DNA from: Zoogloea sp.
Lineage (GTDB): Bacteria; Pseudomonadota; Gammaproteobacteria; Burkholderiales; Rhodocyclaceae
Reading direction: 5' to 3'
NCBI GenBank assembly: GCA_016703645.1
Contig: JADJBR010000007.1
Coordinates: 1,426,001 to 1,490,000, forward strand
DNA length: 64,000 nucleotides
The notes under the pieces were generated by a model. It did not search any database, had not been told where the DNA came from, and saw only the letters and a list, made by a program, of their open reading frames with translations. Shown here one piece after another: positions 46,906 through 55,925 of the stretch. Position 1 is the first letter of the stretch. The number at the start of each line of letters is the position of its first letter. The translations under genes were made by a program, and so were the position numbers.

Positions 46906-46992
46906 ATGCTGGATCTTCAGCCCGGTCAGCGCCTGCGCATCTCTGCGTCTGCCTTTGCAATTGGTTGCTCACTGATTACAAAGGATTTCATC

Positions 46993-47589
46993 GTGAAACC
47001 TCTCTTCCAGTGCCTTGCCCGGCCGACTGCAGGGTCGCGTGCTCTCCGGGGCATGGGGCTGGTCCTCGGCCTCATGGCCCTGTCACCGATCCCCGAAAGC
47101 CAGGCAGCCAGTGCCATCGTGGCCATCCGGAGCGATGGCGGGCGGATGAACCTGGCCTGGTCCTACGGGGCCAGCAAGGCCGGTGACGCCGTGGCAACGG
47201 CCATGAGCACCTGCCGCAGCACCCTGCGCTACAACAAGGCCAAGGGCAGTTGCGAGATGGTGGCCCACTACGACGGGCCCGGCTTCATCGCCATTGTGCT
47301 GGCCCGCACCGAGGACGATCAGCGGTTTGGCTACGCCTTCGCGGACGACCGCCAGGAAGCCATCAGGCAGGCCCACAGCCGCTGTGTTGAGCTTGGCGGA
47401 CTGGACTGTCAGGAAGATGCCGGGCACGTGTTCTGGGATGGCGGCTCGGCCGGGCTGGCCGAACCCGGGGCCGCGGGCCGGGCTGTACACGCCGGCCCTG
47501 CCCCGCTGGCCGATCGCGGCCATACCTACCGCCCGACCGGCCAAAAGGCCGCCCAGGAAGTACGCCCCCGTACATCGACCCGGCTGTAA
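46993..47589 (+). CDS. Exported protein of unknown function under a c-di-GMP riboswitch
   Basis: The 198-aa protein starts GTG with AAGGA 7 nt upstream and has a signal peptide (GMGLVLGLMALSPIPESQA, cut near SQA). The mature part has four or more cysteines (AMSTCRSTLRYNKAKGSCEM, RCVELGGLDCQEDAG) and a pattern weakly like DUF4189 (repeated ATAM..C and AHYDGPGFIAIV). Likely secreted or periplasmic. It stands alone between nifE and nifJ genes on the other strand, so c-di-GMP control is its best clue. Confidence 0.75.
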   Translation: MKPLFQCLARPTAGSRALRGMGLVLGLMALSPIPESQAASAIVAIRSDGGRMNLAWSYGASKAGDAVATAMSTCRSTLRYNKAKGSCEMVAHYDGPGFIAIVLARTEDDQRFGYAFADDRQEAIRQAHSRCVELGGLDCQEDAGHVFWDGGSAGLAEPGAAGRAVHAGPAPLADRGHTYRPTGQKAAQEVRPRTSTRL

Positions 47590-47592
47590 GCC

Positions 47593-48606
47593 CTAGCGCC
47601 ACACCCCCGCCCTGGGCGTGAAGCTGTCCAGGACGCGGATGTAGGACTGACGCACCAGGGCACTCGGGTCGCGCAGATGGCCCAGGCTCATGCTGGCCTT
47701 GAGCTGGGCCACGGAGGCGTACTCGCCCTCCGTCATCCAGTCCTCCATGCCCCGCAGGATATGTCCGAGATGGGCGGGGCCATGGGCGAGCAGGCAGGAG
47801 GCCAGATGCACCACGTCGGCCCCGGCAAGGAGCAGCTTCATGGCCTCCTCGTGTCCATACACGCCACCGGTGGCCGCCAGGGTGATGGACGTGTGGCTGC
47901 GCAGGATGGCGATCCAGCGGATGCGCAGAAGCGCCTCCTCCGGGCTGGAGAGCTGCAACTGCTCGACCATCTCGCGGGTCTGCAAGTCGATATCAGGTTG
48001 GAAGAAGCGGTTGAACAGTGCGACGCCGGCCGCCCCTGCCGCCTCCAGACGCCTGACGAAATGGGGAAGCGAGGAGAAGAAGGGGGACAGCTTCATCACC
48101 ACCGGAATATCCACCACCCGGCGCAACTCGGTCAGCAGGGCCACGTAGCGGGCCTCCACCGCGTCACCGCTTTCCAGCGGATCGGCGGCCACGTGGTAGA
48201 CGTTGAGTTCGAGGGCATCGGCGCCGACGCTCTGCAGCTCCTTGCCCAGGTCGATCCAGCCGGAGGGCGTCACCCCGTTGAGGCTGGCGATCACCGGGAT
48301 ATCCAGCCGCGCCTTGGCCAGGCGCAGGTGTTCCAGATAGCGCTCGAGGGCGCCCTGGAAATTGCCGTGGTCGGGCAGGAATCCGGTGGCCTCGGCGTCG
48401 TGGAGTTCGCCGTTCAGGAGGAAGCGCTCCGTCATGGCGTCCTCGGCGATGAGTTCCTCTTCGTAGAGGGAATGCAGCACCACCGCAGCGGCGCCGGCGT
48501 CCTCCAGCAACAACAGGGAATCAAGGGACTTGGAGAGGGGCGAGGCTGAAGGCACCAAGGGATTCTTGAGCCGAAGGCCGAGGTAATCGGTGCTCAGGTC
48601 GATCAT
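47593..48606 (-). CDS. Dihydroorotate dehydrogenase-like protein
   Basis: The 337-aa TIM-barrel flavoprotein resembles PyrD/PreA type proteins: MIDLSTDYLGLRLKNPLVPSA, NGVTPSGWIDLGKELQSVGADALELN, VVMKLSPFFSSLPHFVRRLEAAG, ATGGVYGHEEAMKLLLAGADVV. It is the DHOD-like protein repeatedly found beside nifJ. A true pyrimidine role is doubtful because it is 9 bp downstream of nifJ and probably cotranscribed. Its substrate is unknown. Confidence 0.85.
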   Translation of the reverse strand: MIDLSTDYLGLRLKNPLVPSASPLSKSLDSLLLLEDAGAAAVVLHSLYEEELIAEDAMTERFLLNGELHDAEATGFLPDHGNFQGALERYLEHLRLAKARLDIPVIASLNGVTPSGWIDLGKELQSVGADALELNVYHVAADPLESGDAVEARYVALLTELRRVVDIPVVMKLSPFFSSLPHFVRRLEAAGAAGVALFNRFFQPDIDLQTREMVEQLQLSSPEEALLRIRWIAILRSHTSITLAATGGVYGHEEAMKLLLAGADVVHLASCLLAHGPAHLGHILRGMEDWMTEGEYASVAQLKASMSLGHLRDPSALVRQSYIRVLDSFTPRAGVWR

Positions 48607-48615
48607 GGCGGGCTC

Positions 48616-51600
48616 CTATTCCGGTTTCGGGGCGGCAGGCCGGGCAGCCAGCTCGGCGTAGGCACGATAGCGTTGGTCGGCTTCCCGCTGGGCCTCGGCG
48701 GCAAGTTGGCGGGCGACGTCCGGGTGGCTGCGCGCCAGCATGGCGAAGCGGGTTTCGCTGTCCATGAAGGTCTGCATGGACTGGCTGGGGGCAGCCGAGT
48801 CGAGCTTGAAGGGGTTGGCCCCGGCAGCTTCGAGCCGCGGGTCGTGGCGGAACAGGGGCCAGTGCCCGGATTTGACCGCCATGTCCTGCTGGCGCTGGTT
48901 GTAGAGCATGTCCACTCCGTGGGCGATGCAGGGGCTGTAGGCCACGATCAGGGACGGGCCGGCGTAGGCCTCGGCCTCGTGGAAGACCTTGAGGGTATGC
49001 ACGTCCTTGGCACCGTAGGCCACGGTGGCCACATACACGTGGCCGTAATCGGAGGCGATGCGGGCCAGATCCTTCTTGGCCGTGGCCTTGCCGCCGGCCG
49101 AGAAGCGCGCCACCGCCCCCACGGGGGTGGCCTTGGAGGTCTGGCCGCCGGTGTTGGAATACACCTCGGTGTCGAGCACCAGGATGTTCACGTCGTGGCT
49201 GAGGGCCAGCACGTGGTCGAGCCCGCCATAGCCGATGTCGTAGGCCCAGCCGTCGCCGCCGATGATCCACACGGAACGGCGGATCAGCCATTCGGCCACG
49301 CTCTCCAGCTCGGCCGCCCGGGGATGGTCACAGCGGGCCAGACGTTCGCGCAGCTCGGCCACCCGCTCGCGCTGGGCGCGGATGCCGGCTTCGGGACGCT
49401 GGTCGGCGGTGATCAAGGCTTCCGCCAGGTCACCGCCGATGCCGGACGCCATCTCCTTCACCAACATCTTCGCGTAGAGCATGAGTTGATCGGCCGCCAG
49501 GCGCATGCCCAGGCCAAATTCGGCGTTGTCTTCAAAGAGCGAGTTGGACCAGGCCGGCCCGCGCCCGGCAGCATTCACCGTGTAGGGCGTGCTGGGCAGA
49601 TTGGCGCCATAGATGGATGAGCAGCCGGTGGCGTTGGCCACCAGCATGCGGTCGCCAAAGAGCTGGGTGGCGAGCCGGATGTAGGGGGTTTCGCCACAGC
49701 CGGCACAGGCGCCCGAAAACTCGAACAGGGGGTCCAGCAACATGGCGCCGGGCAAGGTGCCGTGCTTGAGCTGGCTGCGGTCGTATTCGGGCAGGTTCAG
49801 GAAGAAGTCGAAGTTGGCCTTCTCGGCCTCCCGCAGGGGTGCCAGCGGGGCCATGTTGACGGCCAGCCGGCTGATGTTGGACTTGTCGTGGATGGGGCAG
49901 GCTTCGACGCAGTCGCCGCAGCCGGTGCAATCCTCCGGCGCCACCTGGTAGCTGATGTGGGTGCCGACGGGGAAATCCTTGCTCCGGGCCGGCACGTGCT
50001 TGAAGGTGGGCGGTGCGTCGGCCGCAGCCTCCTGCGGGAAGGCCCGGGCACGGATGGCCGAATGGGGGCAGACAAACACACACTTGCCGCACTGGGTGCA
50101 TAGGTCGGCCTCCCACACCGGGATCTCCAGGGCGATGTTGCGCTTCTCGTGGCGGGCCGTGCCGCTGGGGAAGGTGCCGTCCAGGGGCATGGCGGACACC
50201 GGCAGGCGGTTGCCCTCACCCCGGTACACGGGCAGGGTGAAGTCGCGCACGAAGTCCGGCAGGTCGTCCGCAGCGGCGCTGTCGGGTGCCGCGTCGCCCA
50301 GATCCAGCAGGCCGGGAAAGCCGATTTCGTGCAGCCCGGCAAGGGTCAGGTCGATGGCCTTGTGGTTGAGGTCGGCCAGGCGCTTGCTCTTCTTGCCGTA
50401 GGTCTTGTCCACGGCCTTCTTGATGGCGGCCAGGGCCTCGTCCCGGGGCAGGATGCCGGAGATGGCGAAGAAGCAGGTCTGCATGATGGTGTTGATGCGC
50501 CGCCCCATGCCGGCCTGCTGGGCCACGGCGTAGGCGTCGATGACCCACAGGCGCAGACCCCGGGACAGGATGCCGGCGCGCATGGCCGCCGGCAGGCTGG
50601 CCCACACCGCATCCTTGGCCACCGGCGTGTTGAGCAGGAAGACGCCTCCCGGCGCGGCGTGGGCAAGGAGGTCGTAGCGCTCCACGAACACGGTCTGGTG
50701 GCAGGCCACAAAGCCGGCCATGCCCTCCTCCACCAGGTAAGCCGCGCGGATCGGGTCGGGGCCGAAGCGCAGGTGCGACACGGTGACCGCACCGGATTTC
50801 TTCGAGTCGTAGACGAAGTAACCCTGGGCATGCAGGGCGGTGGCCTCACCGACGATCTTGATGGAGTTCTTGTTGGCCGACACGGTGCCGTCGGCCCCGA
50901 GGCCCCAGAACACCGCATGCTGCAGGCGCCGCGAGGCGTCGGTGCGGAAGTCGGCGTCCCAGTCCAGGGACAGGTGGGTCACATCATCCACGATGCCGAC
51001 GGTGAACTGCCGCCGGGGCTGGGCCGACTGGAGTTCGTCGAAGACGGCCCGGACCATGCCGGGGGTGAACTCCTTGCTGGCCAGCCCGTAGCGCCCGCCG
51101 ATGATGCGCGGCATCGGGCGGCAACCGTCGGCGGCGGCCTCGGCAAAGGCGGTCATCACGTCCTTGTAAAGGGGCTCGCCGCCGGCACCGGGTTCCTTGC
51201 AGCGATCGAGCACGGCAACGCGCGTGACACTGGCCGGGATGGCGGCAAGGAGCGCATCCACCGCCAGGGGGCGGAACAGGCGCAGCTTGAGCAGGCCGAC
51301 CTTCTCACCCCGGGCGGTGAGGTGGGCGACGGTCTCTTCCACGGTCTCGGCGCCGGAGCCCATGACCACGATGAGCCGGTCGGCATCCGGCGCACCCACG
51401 TAGTCGAAGAGACGGTAGTGGCGGCCGGTGAGCGCGGCAAAGCGGTCCATGGCCGTCTGGACGATGGCCGGAAAGGCGTCGTAGCAGGGGTTGATGCGCT
51501 CCCGGCTCTGGAAGAACACGTCGGGGTTCTGGGCCGTGCCACGGATCACCGGATGCTCCGGCGACAGGGCGCGGGCCCGGTGGGCTGCGACCAGCGTGTC

Positions 51601-52185
51601 GTCGATCATGGCACGCACGGTGTCCGGCTCCACGGCGACGATCTTGGCGACTTCATGGGAGGTGCGGAAGCCGTCGAAAAAGTGGATCACCGGGACGCGC
51701 CCGGCCAGGGTGGCGGCCTGGGCGATCAGGGCCATGTCCTGGGCTTCCTGTACCGAGTTGCTGGCCAGCAGCGCGCAACCGGTGGCCCGGCAGGCCATCA
51801 CGTCGGAGTGGTCGCCGAAGATGGACAGGGCATGGGTGGCCAGGGCGCGGGCCGCCACGTGCAGCACGAAGGGCGTTAGCTCGCCGGCCATCTTGTAGAG
51901 GTTGGGAACGAACAGCAGCAGGCCCTGGCTGGCCGTGAAGCTGGTGCCCAGTGCGCCGGAGGTGAGCGCCCCGTGGAGGGCACCGGCGGCTCCGCCTTCC
52001 GACTGCATTTCGATGATCTTGGGGACGACGCCCCACAGGTTGGGCTTGCCCTGGGCTGCCCATTCGTCGGCCCATTCGCCCATGTTGGACGAGGGCGTGA
52101 TCGGGTAAATGGCGATCACCTCGCTGCCGAGGTAAGCCATGCGTGCGGCGGCTTCGTTGCCGTCGAGGTTGAGGTAGGTACTCAT
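48616..52185 (-). CDS. nifJ: Pyruvate:ferredoxin (flavodoxin) oxidoreductase NifJ
   Basis: The 1189-aa enzyme oxidises pyruvate to acetyl-CoA and CO2 and reduces flavodoxin or ferredoxin for nitrogenase. It starts with the thiamine-diphosphate domain I (VIAIYPITPSSNMGEWADEW), has FGLGADGTVSANKNSIKI, two [4Fe-4S] motifs (CTQCGKCVFVCPHSAI, CTGCGDCVEACP) and the C-terminal domain with CAGCGETPYIRL and YSNTGGQTSKATP. Full-length single polypeptide. With FixABCX this gives two independent electron sources. Confidence 0.97.
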   Translation of the reverse strand: MSTYLNLDGNEAAARMAYLGSEVIAIYPITPSSNMGEWADEWAAQGKPNLWGVVPKIIEMQSEGGAAGALHGALTSGALGTSFTASQGLLLFVPNLYKMAGELTPFVLHVAARALATHALSIFGDHSDVMACRATGCALLASNSVQEAQDMALIAQAATLAGRVPVIHFFDGFRTSHEVAKIVAVEPDTVRAMIDDTLVAAHRARALSPEHPVIRGTAQNPDVFFQSRERINPCYDAFPAIVQTAMDRFAALTGRHYRLFDYVGAPDADRLIVVMGSGAETVEETVAHLTARGEKVGLLKLRLFRPLAVDALLAAIPASVTRVAVLDRCKEPGAGGEPLYKDVMTAFAEAAADGCRPMPRIIGGRYGLASKEFTPGMVRAVFDELQSAQPRRQFTVGIVDDVTHLSLDWDADFRTDASRRLQHAVFWGLGADGTVSANKNSIKIVGEATALHAQGYFVYDSKKSGAVTVSHLRFGPDPIRAAYLVEEGMAGFVACHQTVFVERYDLLAHAAPGGVFLLNTPVAKDAVWASLPAAMRAGILSRGLRLWVIDAYAVAQQAGMGRRINTIMQTCFFAISGILPRDEALAAIKKAVDKTYGKKSKRLADLNHKAIDLTLAGLHEIGFPGLLDLGDAAPDSAAADDLPDFVRDFTLPVYRGEGNRLPVSAMPLDGTFPSGTARHEKRNIALEIPVWEADLCTQCGKCVFVCPHSAIRARAFPQEAAADAPPTFKHVPARSKDFPVGTHISYQVAPEDCTGCGDCVEACPIHDKSNISRLAVNMAPLAPLREAEKANFDFFLNLPEYDRSQLKHGTLPGAMLLDPLFEFSGACAGCGETPYIRLATQLFGDRMLVANATGCSSIYGANLPSTPYTVNAAGRGPAWSNSLFEDNAEFGLGMRLAADQLMLYAKMLVKEMASGIGGDLAEALITADQRPEAGIRAQRERVAELRERLARCDHPRAAELESVAEWLIRRSVWIIGGDGWAYDIGYGGLDHVLALSHDVNILVLDTEVYSNTGGQTSKATPVGAVARFSAGGKATAKKDLARIASDYGHVYVATVAYGAKDVHTLKVFHEAEAYAGPSLIVAYSPCIAHGVDMLYNQRQQDMAVKSGHWPLFRHDPRLEAAGANPFKLDSAAPSQSMQTFMDSETRFAMLARSHPDVARQLAAEAQREADQRYRAYAELAARPAAPKPE

Positions 52186-52408
52186 TGCAGCTCCCTGCTG
52201 GAAGGTGAGGTGTCTCCCCCATCCACCGACCCCGTCTGACGCGGGGCTGTGCAGTGCACCAACGGCCTCATCTTAGCGGGCCGGCCGCCACGTCCCTTGA
52301 CATGGCGCAAAGGCAACCTTCGTAAGTGCCGCCCGCGTGTGCAGGAATGCGCCACCGCCGAGGATCGGGCCTCTTCAGCCGGGCCGTCCCGGTGCGGCGA
52401 CGCGGGAT
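52186..52408. other. Intergenic region before nifJ
   Basis: About 220 bp holding the nifJ promoter. I searched it for TGGCAC-N5-TTGC and TGT-N10-ACA; the closest sigma-54-like match (52340-52354, minus strand) has one base too few between GG and GC, so I do not call it. Confidence 0.4.
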
Positions 52409-53125
52409 TCAGCGCGCCACGCCCAGTGCCCCATGGGCAGCCCCGCGGAAGTCGACGGGCGCCGCCTGCCCCTTGTTGCGGGCCTTGTCCCTGGCGATCG
52501 CGTGGTTCATGTCCGCCGCAAGGAACCTGACCGGGATACCGGCGGCACGCGCAGCAAGCATCTCGTCGCGGGCCACCTCGCCCCCGCCGATTCCGACGAC
52601 ACGGTGGCTGACGGCCACCAGCGCCGCGGAGGTGGGAGAGAGACGGCGACTTCCGGGCAGACGGCCGCCCCAGGTCGCGTCCTTGATGAAGAAGACTTCG
52701 TCAACGCAGGGGGACACGGGCAGCTTTTCGTCCCGCGCCAGGGAGGAGACGATACCGATGGTCACAAAACCACGGGACCTGGCCAGGGCGTACACCGCCC
52801 CTATCCCGTCGGCGGTGGCACCGATGTTGATCAGGGTGCGCGCGGGGGAATGGACGTCCAGCACCCGACCCGCCTCCGCCAGCATGGCATCCTGGTCCTC
52901 GTAGCCGGCGGCCGAATAGCCGACGAAGCTCAGGATGCGCTTGCCCTGGCCGCGGGCGAAGGCGCGAATGTCAGCGATGCCCGCCTCCTGCAGATGGGGC
53001 GCGACGCCGCCGACACAGGGCTCGGCAGCACCGGCCGGGGCCGCTGATTGGCCGAAGACCGCCGCCAGGGCGAGGGCGAAAAGCCAGGGTCGAACCCGGG
53101 CCGCAAAATGGCGTGGAGTGTTCAT
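52409..53125 (-). CDS. Exported Rossmann-like protein of unknown function
   Basis: The 238-aa protein has a signal peptide (ARVRPWLFALALAAVFGQS, cut near AGAA), then a single alpha/beta domain: KRILSFVGYSAAGYEDQDAM, TLINIGATADGIGAVYALARSRGF, VSHRVVGIGGGEVARDEMLAARAAG. The GGGxxxRDEM-like segment recalls SLOG/LOG-type nucleotide-binding folds, but I am not sure. A periplasmic member of that superfamily would be unusual. Start MNTPRHF chosen for the GGAG upstream and signal peptide fit. Confidence 0.6.
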   Translation of the reverse strand: MNTPRHFAARVRPWLFALALAAVFGQSAAPAGAAEPCVGGVAPHLQEAGIADIRAFARGQGKRILSFVGYSAAGYEDQDAMLAEAGRVLDVHSPARTLINIGATADGIGAVYALARSRGFVTIGIVSSLARDEKLPVSPCVDEVFFIKDATWGGRLPGSRRLSPTSAALVAVSHRVVGIGGGEVARDEMLAARAAGIPVRFLAADMNHAIARDKARNKGQAAPVDFRGAAHGALGVAR

Positions 53126-53283
53126 CCCGTCTCCAGAAGATGCGTGGCGCAGTGCCGGAGCGATGGTCGCCGCAACGCGATCCGCTGGCAAGCACGGCCG
53201 CCGCCGCCCGGGAAGGCATTGACCCGCGCCGGAGACAGACCTAGGCTCGGGCTCAGGCAGTCTCGCCCGCCCCGGTGCCGATC

Positions 53284-53790
53284 ATGTCCGACCCTTCCCG
53301 CAAGACCTTGCTCATCATTTACCAGTCCACCACCGGTGCCACGCGCCAAATGGCCGAAGCCGTGGCCCGCGGGGCCACCGACGAAGGCGGGGTTCACGTG
53401 CGCCTTCTGAAGGCGACGGACGCCGGCCCCGAGGATGTACTGGGCGCCGATGCCTATGTGTTTGCCACACCCGAGAACCTGGCCGCCATCGCCGGCCTGA
53501 TGAAGGATTTCTTCGACCGCTGTTACTATCCGGTGCTCGACCGCATCAACGGTCGCCCCTACGCAGTGCTGATCTGCGCCGGCAGCGACGGCAGCAACGC
53601 CGCCCGACAGATCGCGCGCATCGCCACGGGCTGGCGGCTTCGGGATGTCGCCCCGCCCCTGATCGTGTGCACCCGTGCCCAGACACCTGAAGCCATCCTC
53701 GCCCCGAAGCTCATCCCCCCGGCCGATCTGCTGCAGGGCGAAGAACTTGGCGCCGCCCTGGCGGCCGGGGTGGCCATGGGCGCCTTTTGA
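53284..53790 (+). CDS. Flavodoxin-like FMN protein / NAD(P)H-dependent reductase-like
   Basis: The 168-aa protein has the flavodoxin-fold FMN loop (LLIIYQSTTGATRQMAEAVARG), a second loop ATPENLAAIAGLMKDFFDRCY (the WrbA/NADPH-FMN reductase type) and a third loop YAVLICAGSDGSNAARQI. It probably binds FMN and acts in reduction or electron transfer; substrate unknown. I set the start at 53284 (MSDPSRK); a GTG lies three codons upstream. Confidence 0.8.
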   Translation: MSDPSRKTLLIIYQSTTGATRQMAEAVARGATDEGGVHVRLLKATDAGPEDVLGADAYVFATPENLAAIAGLMKDFFDRCYYPVLDRINGRPYAVLICAGSDGSNAARQIARIATGWRLRDVAPPLIVCTRAQTPEAILAPKLIPPADLLQGEELGAALAAGVAMGAF

Positions 53791-53925
53791 ACCTTGAAAC
53801 CCGGGCTGACAGGGCGACGCAGCCGCTGCCACAGCCAACCCGGCTTACAAGCTTGAATCCGGCGAGAACCGACCGGATCGATGGGCGTCGAACAGGCGGA
53901 TGCCCCTACTCTGACATTTCCCGAC

Positions 53926-55629
53926 ATGCCCCACGACGTCTCATTGATTGCCCTCATTGCCGCCGGTTTCGGCCTTGCCCTGGTGCTGGGCCTGATTGCT
54001 TCGCGCCTCCACGTTCCACCGCTGGTGGGCTACCTGCTTGCCGGCATCGCCATTGGCCCGGGCACACCCGGCTTCGTCGGTGACCTGGCGCTCGCAGGCC
54101 AGCTGGCGGAAATCGGCGTGATGCTGCTGATGTTCGGGGTGGGTCTGCACTTTTCACTGGGCGACCTGATGGCCGTCCGGAAGATCGCCGTACCGGGTGC
54201 GATCGTGCAGATTGCCGCGGCAACCGCCTTGGGGGCCGGAACAGCCCTCTGGTGGGGCTGGCCCATGGGGGAGGCCGTGCTCTTCGGTCTGGCCCTGTCG
54301 GTCGCCAGTACGGTCGTGCTGCTGCGCGCCCTGGAAGCCAAGGGTCTGCTCGACTCGACCAACGGACGCATTGCCGTCGGGTGGCTGGTGGTGGAAGACC
54401 TGGCAATGGTGATGGTGCTGGTGCTGCTGCCCGCCCTCGCGCCGCTCCTCGGTGGCGGCGATGCACCGCCCTCCGGTGGAGACTTCAAGGCCCTGGCGCT
54501 GACCATCGGCCTGACCCTGGCCAAGGTCGCCGCCTTCATCACCCTGATGCTGGTGGTGGGTGGGCGGGCCTTCCCGCGCGTGCTCTGGCTGGTGGCCCGC
54601 ACCGGCTCGCGCGAGCTGTTCACCCTTTGCGTGATCACCGCCGCGGTGGGGGTGGCCTATGCGTCGGCCGTCCTCTTCGATGTTTCCTTCGCCCTGGGGG
54701 CGTTCTTTGCCGGAATGATGATGCGGGAATCCGAGTTCAGCCATCGCGCGGCCGAGGACTCGCTCCCCCTGCGGGACGCTTTTTCGGTGCTGTTCTTCGT
54801 CTCGGTAGGCATGCTTTTCGACCCCCAGGTGCTCCTCGACGAGCCCCTGAAGGTGTTGGCGGTCGTGGTCATCATCCTGGTCGGCAAGACGGTGGCCGCC
54901 GTGGGCCTGGTGCTGGCCTTCCGCTACCCCCTCAACACCGCCCTCACGGTGGGGGCCAGTCTGGCGCAGATCGGCGAGTTCTCCTTCATCCTGGCGGGGC
55001 TGGGCCTGAGCCTGGGGCTGCTGAGCATCGAGGGGCAGAATCTGATCCTCGCCGGGGCACTGATCTCAATCGCCCTCAATTCGCTGCTCTTTGCGGCCAT
55101 CGGCCCGGCCCAGACCTGGGCCCGCGCCCGCTCGGCCTGGGCGCGCAAGCTCGATCTGCGGGATGACCCCCTCGCTGCGCTGCCCATGTCCACCGATCGC
55201 AAGCTGCTATCGGATCAGGTTGTCCTGGTAGGCCATGGGCGGGTCGGAAAGCATATCGCCGACACCCTCGACCGCTCGCGCATCCACTATGTGGTGGCCG
55301 ACAGCAACAGGGAAGTGGTGGAAGCCCTGCGCAAGCGTGGCAAGGCCGCGGTAACAGGCGATGCCTCGGATCCGATCGTGCTGGTCCAGGCCCACATCAC
55401 CAAGGCCGCCATGCTGGTGGTGACCATCCCCGACCCTGTGGCGAGCCGCAAGATGGTGGACATTGCGCGCAAGCTCAATCCGGGGATCGAGGCCGTTCTG
55501 CGCGCGGAAACGGAGGATGGAGCCGCCCTGCTGCGCAAGGAGAAGATCGGCGCCGTCTTCGTCGCCGAACAGGAACTGGCCGCAAGCATGGCCCGCCATG
55601 TGGCAGGGCGACTGATTGGGAGTCAGTAA
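53926..55629 (+). CDS. ybaL: Monovalent cation:proton antiporter (YbaL/KefB-like, CPA2 family)
   Basis: The 567-aa protein has about twelve membrane helices (Na_H_Exchanger domain, about 5-395) with family blocks SRLHVPPLVGYLLAGIAIGPG, GVGLHFSLGDLMAVR and DVSFALGAFFAGMMMRESEFSH, and a cytoplasmic TrkA-N NAD-binding domain (about 425-545) with VVLVGHGRVGKHIADTLD. It is nearest to YbaL of E. coli. It likely exports K+ or Na+ in exchange for H+. Start chosen at MPHDVSLIALIAAG; an ATG 15 codons upstream (53881) is less typical. Confidence 0.85.
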   Translation: MPHDVSLIALIAAGFGLALVLGLIASRLHVPPLVGYLLAGIAIGPGTPGFVGDLALAGQLAEIGVMLLMFGVGLHFSLGDLMAVRKIAVPGAIVQIAAATALGAGTALWWGWPMGEAVLFGLALSVASTVVLLRALEAKGLLDSTNGRIAVGWLVVEDLAMVMVLVLLPALAPLLGGGDAPPSGGDFKALALTIGLTLAKVAAFITLMLVVGGRAFPRVLWLVARTGSRELFTLCVITAAVGVAYASAVLFDVSFALGAFFAGMMMRESEFSHRAAEDSLPLRDAFSVLFFVSVGMLFDPQVLLDEPLKVLAVVVIILVGKTVAAVGLVLAFRYPLNTALTVGASLAQIGEFSFILAGLGLSLGLLSIEGQNLILAGALISIALNSLLFAAIGPAQTWARARSAWARKLDLRDDPLAALPMSTDRKLLSDQVVLVGHGRVGKHIADTLDRSRIHYVVADSNREVVEALRKRGKAAVTGDASDPIVLVQAHITKAAMLVVTIPDPVASRKMVDIARKLNPGIEAVLRAETEDGAALLRKEKIGAVFVAEQELAASMARHVAGRLIGSQ

Positions 55630-55642
55630 ATCCGCCGCGCCG

Positions 55643-55730
55643 CCCGATTCCGCCCCCGCGAGGCTCACCCTACCCTTGGACGGCTGCACTTCCCGGCGCG
55701 AACCCGAACCGCTGGCCACGATTTCTTCAC
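55643..55730 (+). repeat. Dispersed intergenic repeat, copy beside the restriction-modification genes
   Basis: The 88-bp segment matches the 87-bp copy at 16322-16408 along its length; shared blocks are CCCGATT, CACCCTACCC, TCCCGGCGCGAAC, GCCACGA, TTCTTCAC. It lies between the antiporter gene and the methyltransferase gene. Confidence 0.7.
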
Positions 55731-55830
55731 ACCCGCTGATGCAACAGCCGGCAGGCTGACGACGCGGCCGGGCCGTTGTCTGGGCCGATCAAACAGGAAC
55801 AGCATCGCGCCACCCGAAATATAATCTTGC

Positions 55831-55848
55831 CGATAGTTGTCGCTATCG
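55831..55848. promoter_or_regulatory. Candidate operator of the restriction-modification operon
   Basis: Perfect inverted repeat CGATAG-TTGTCG-CTATCG, 78 bp before the methyltransferase start, in an AT-richer promoter-like stretch that also has the palindrome TGTTAACA (55873-55880). Such sites often bind C proteins or the methyltransferase itself, but no C gene is seen. Confidence 0.4.
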
Positions 55849-55925
55849 AAGATTCGGCGGCTCTGGTTACTGTGTTAACATACAGCTATTGTGCTCTTGT
55901 ACTTGATGCGTCCGCGGGGAAACCG

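Noticed and set aside
52340-52354. Sigma-54-like promoter upstream of nifJ
   Set aside because: The GG-to-GC spacing is 9 bp instead of 10 and no NifA site is near.
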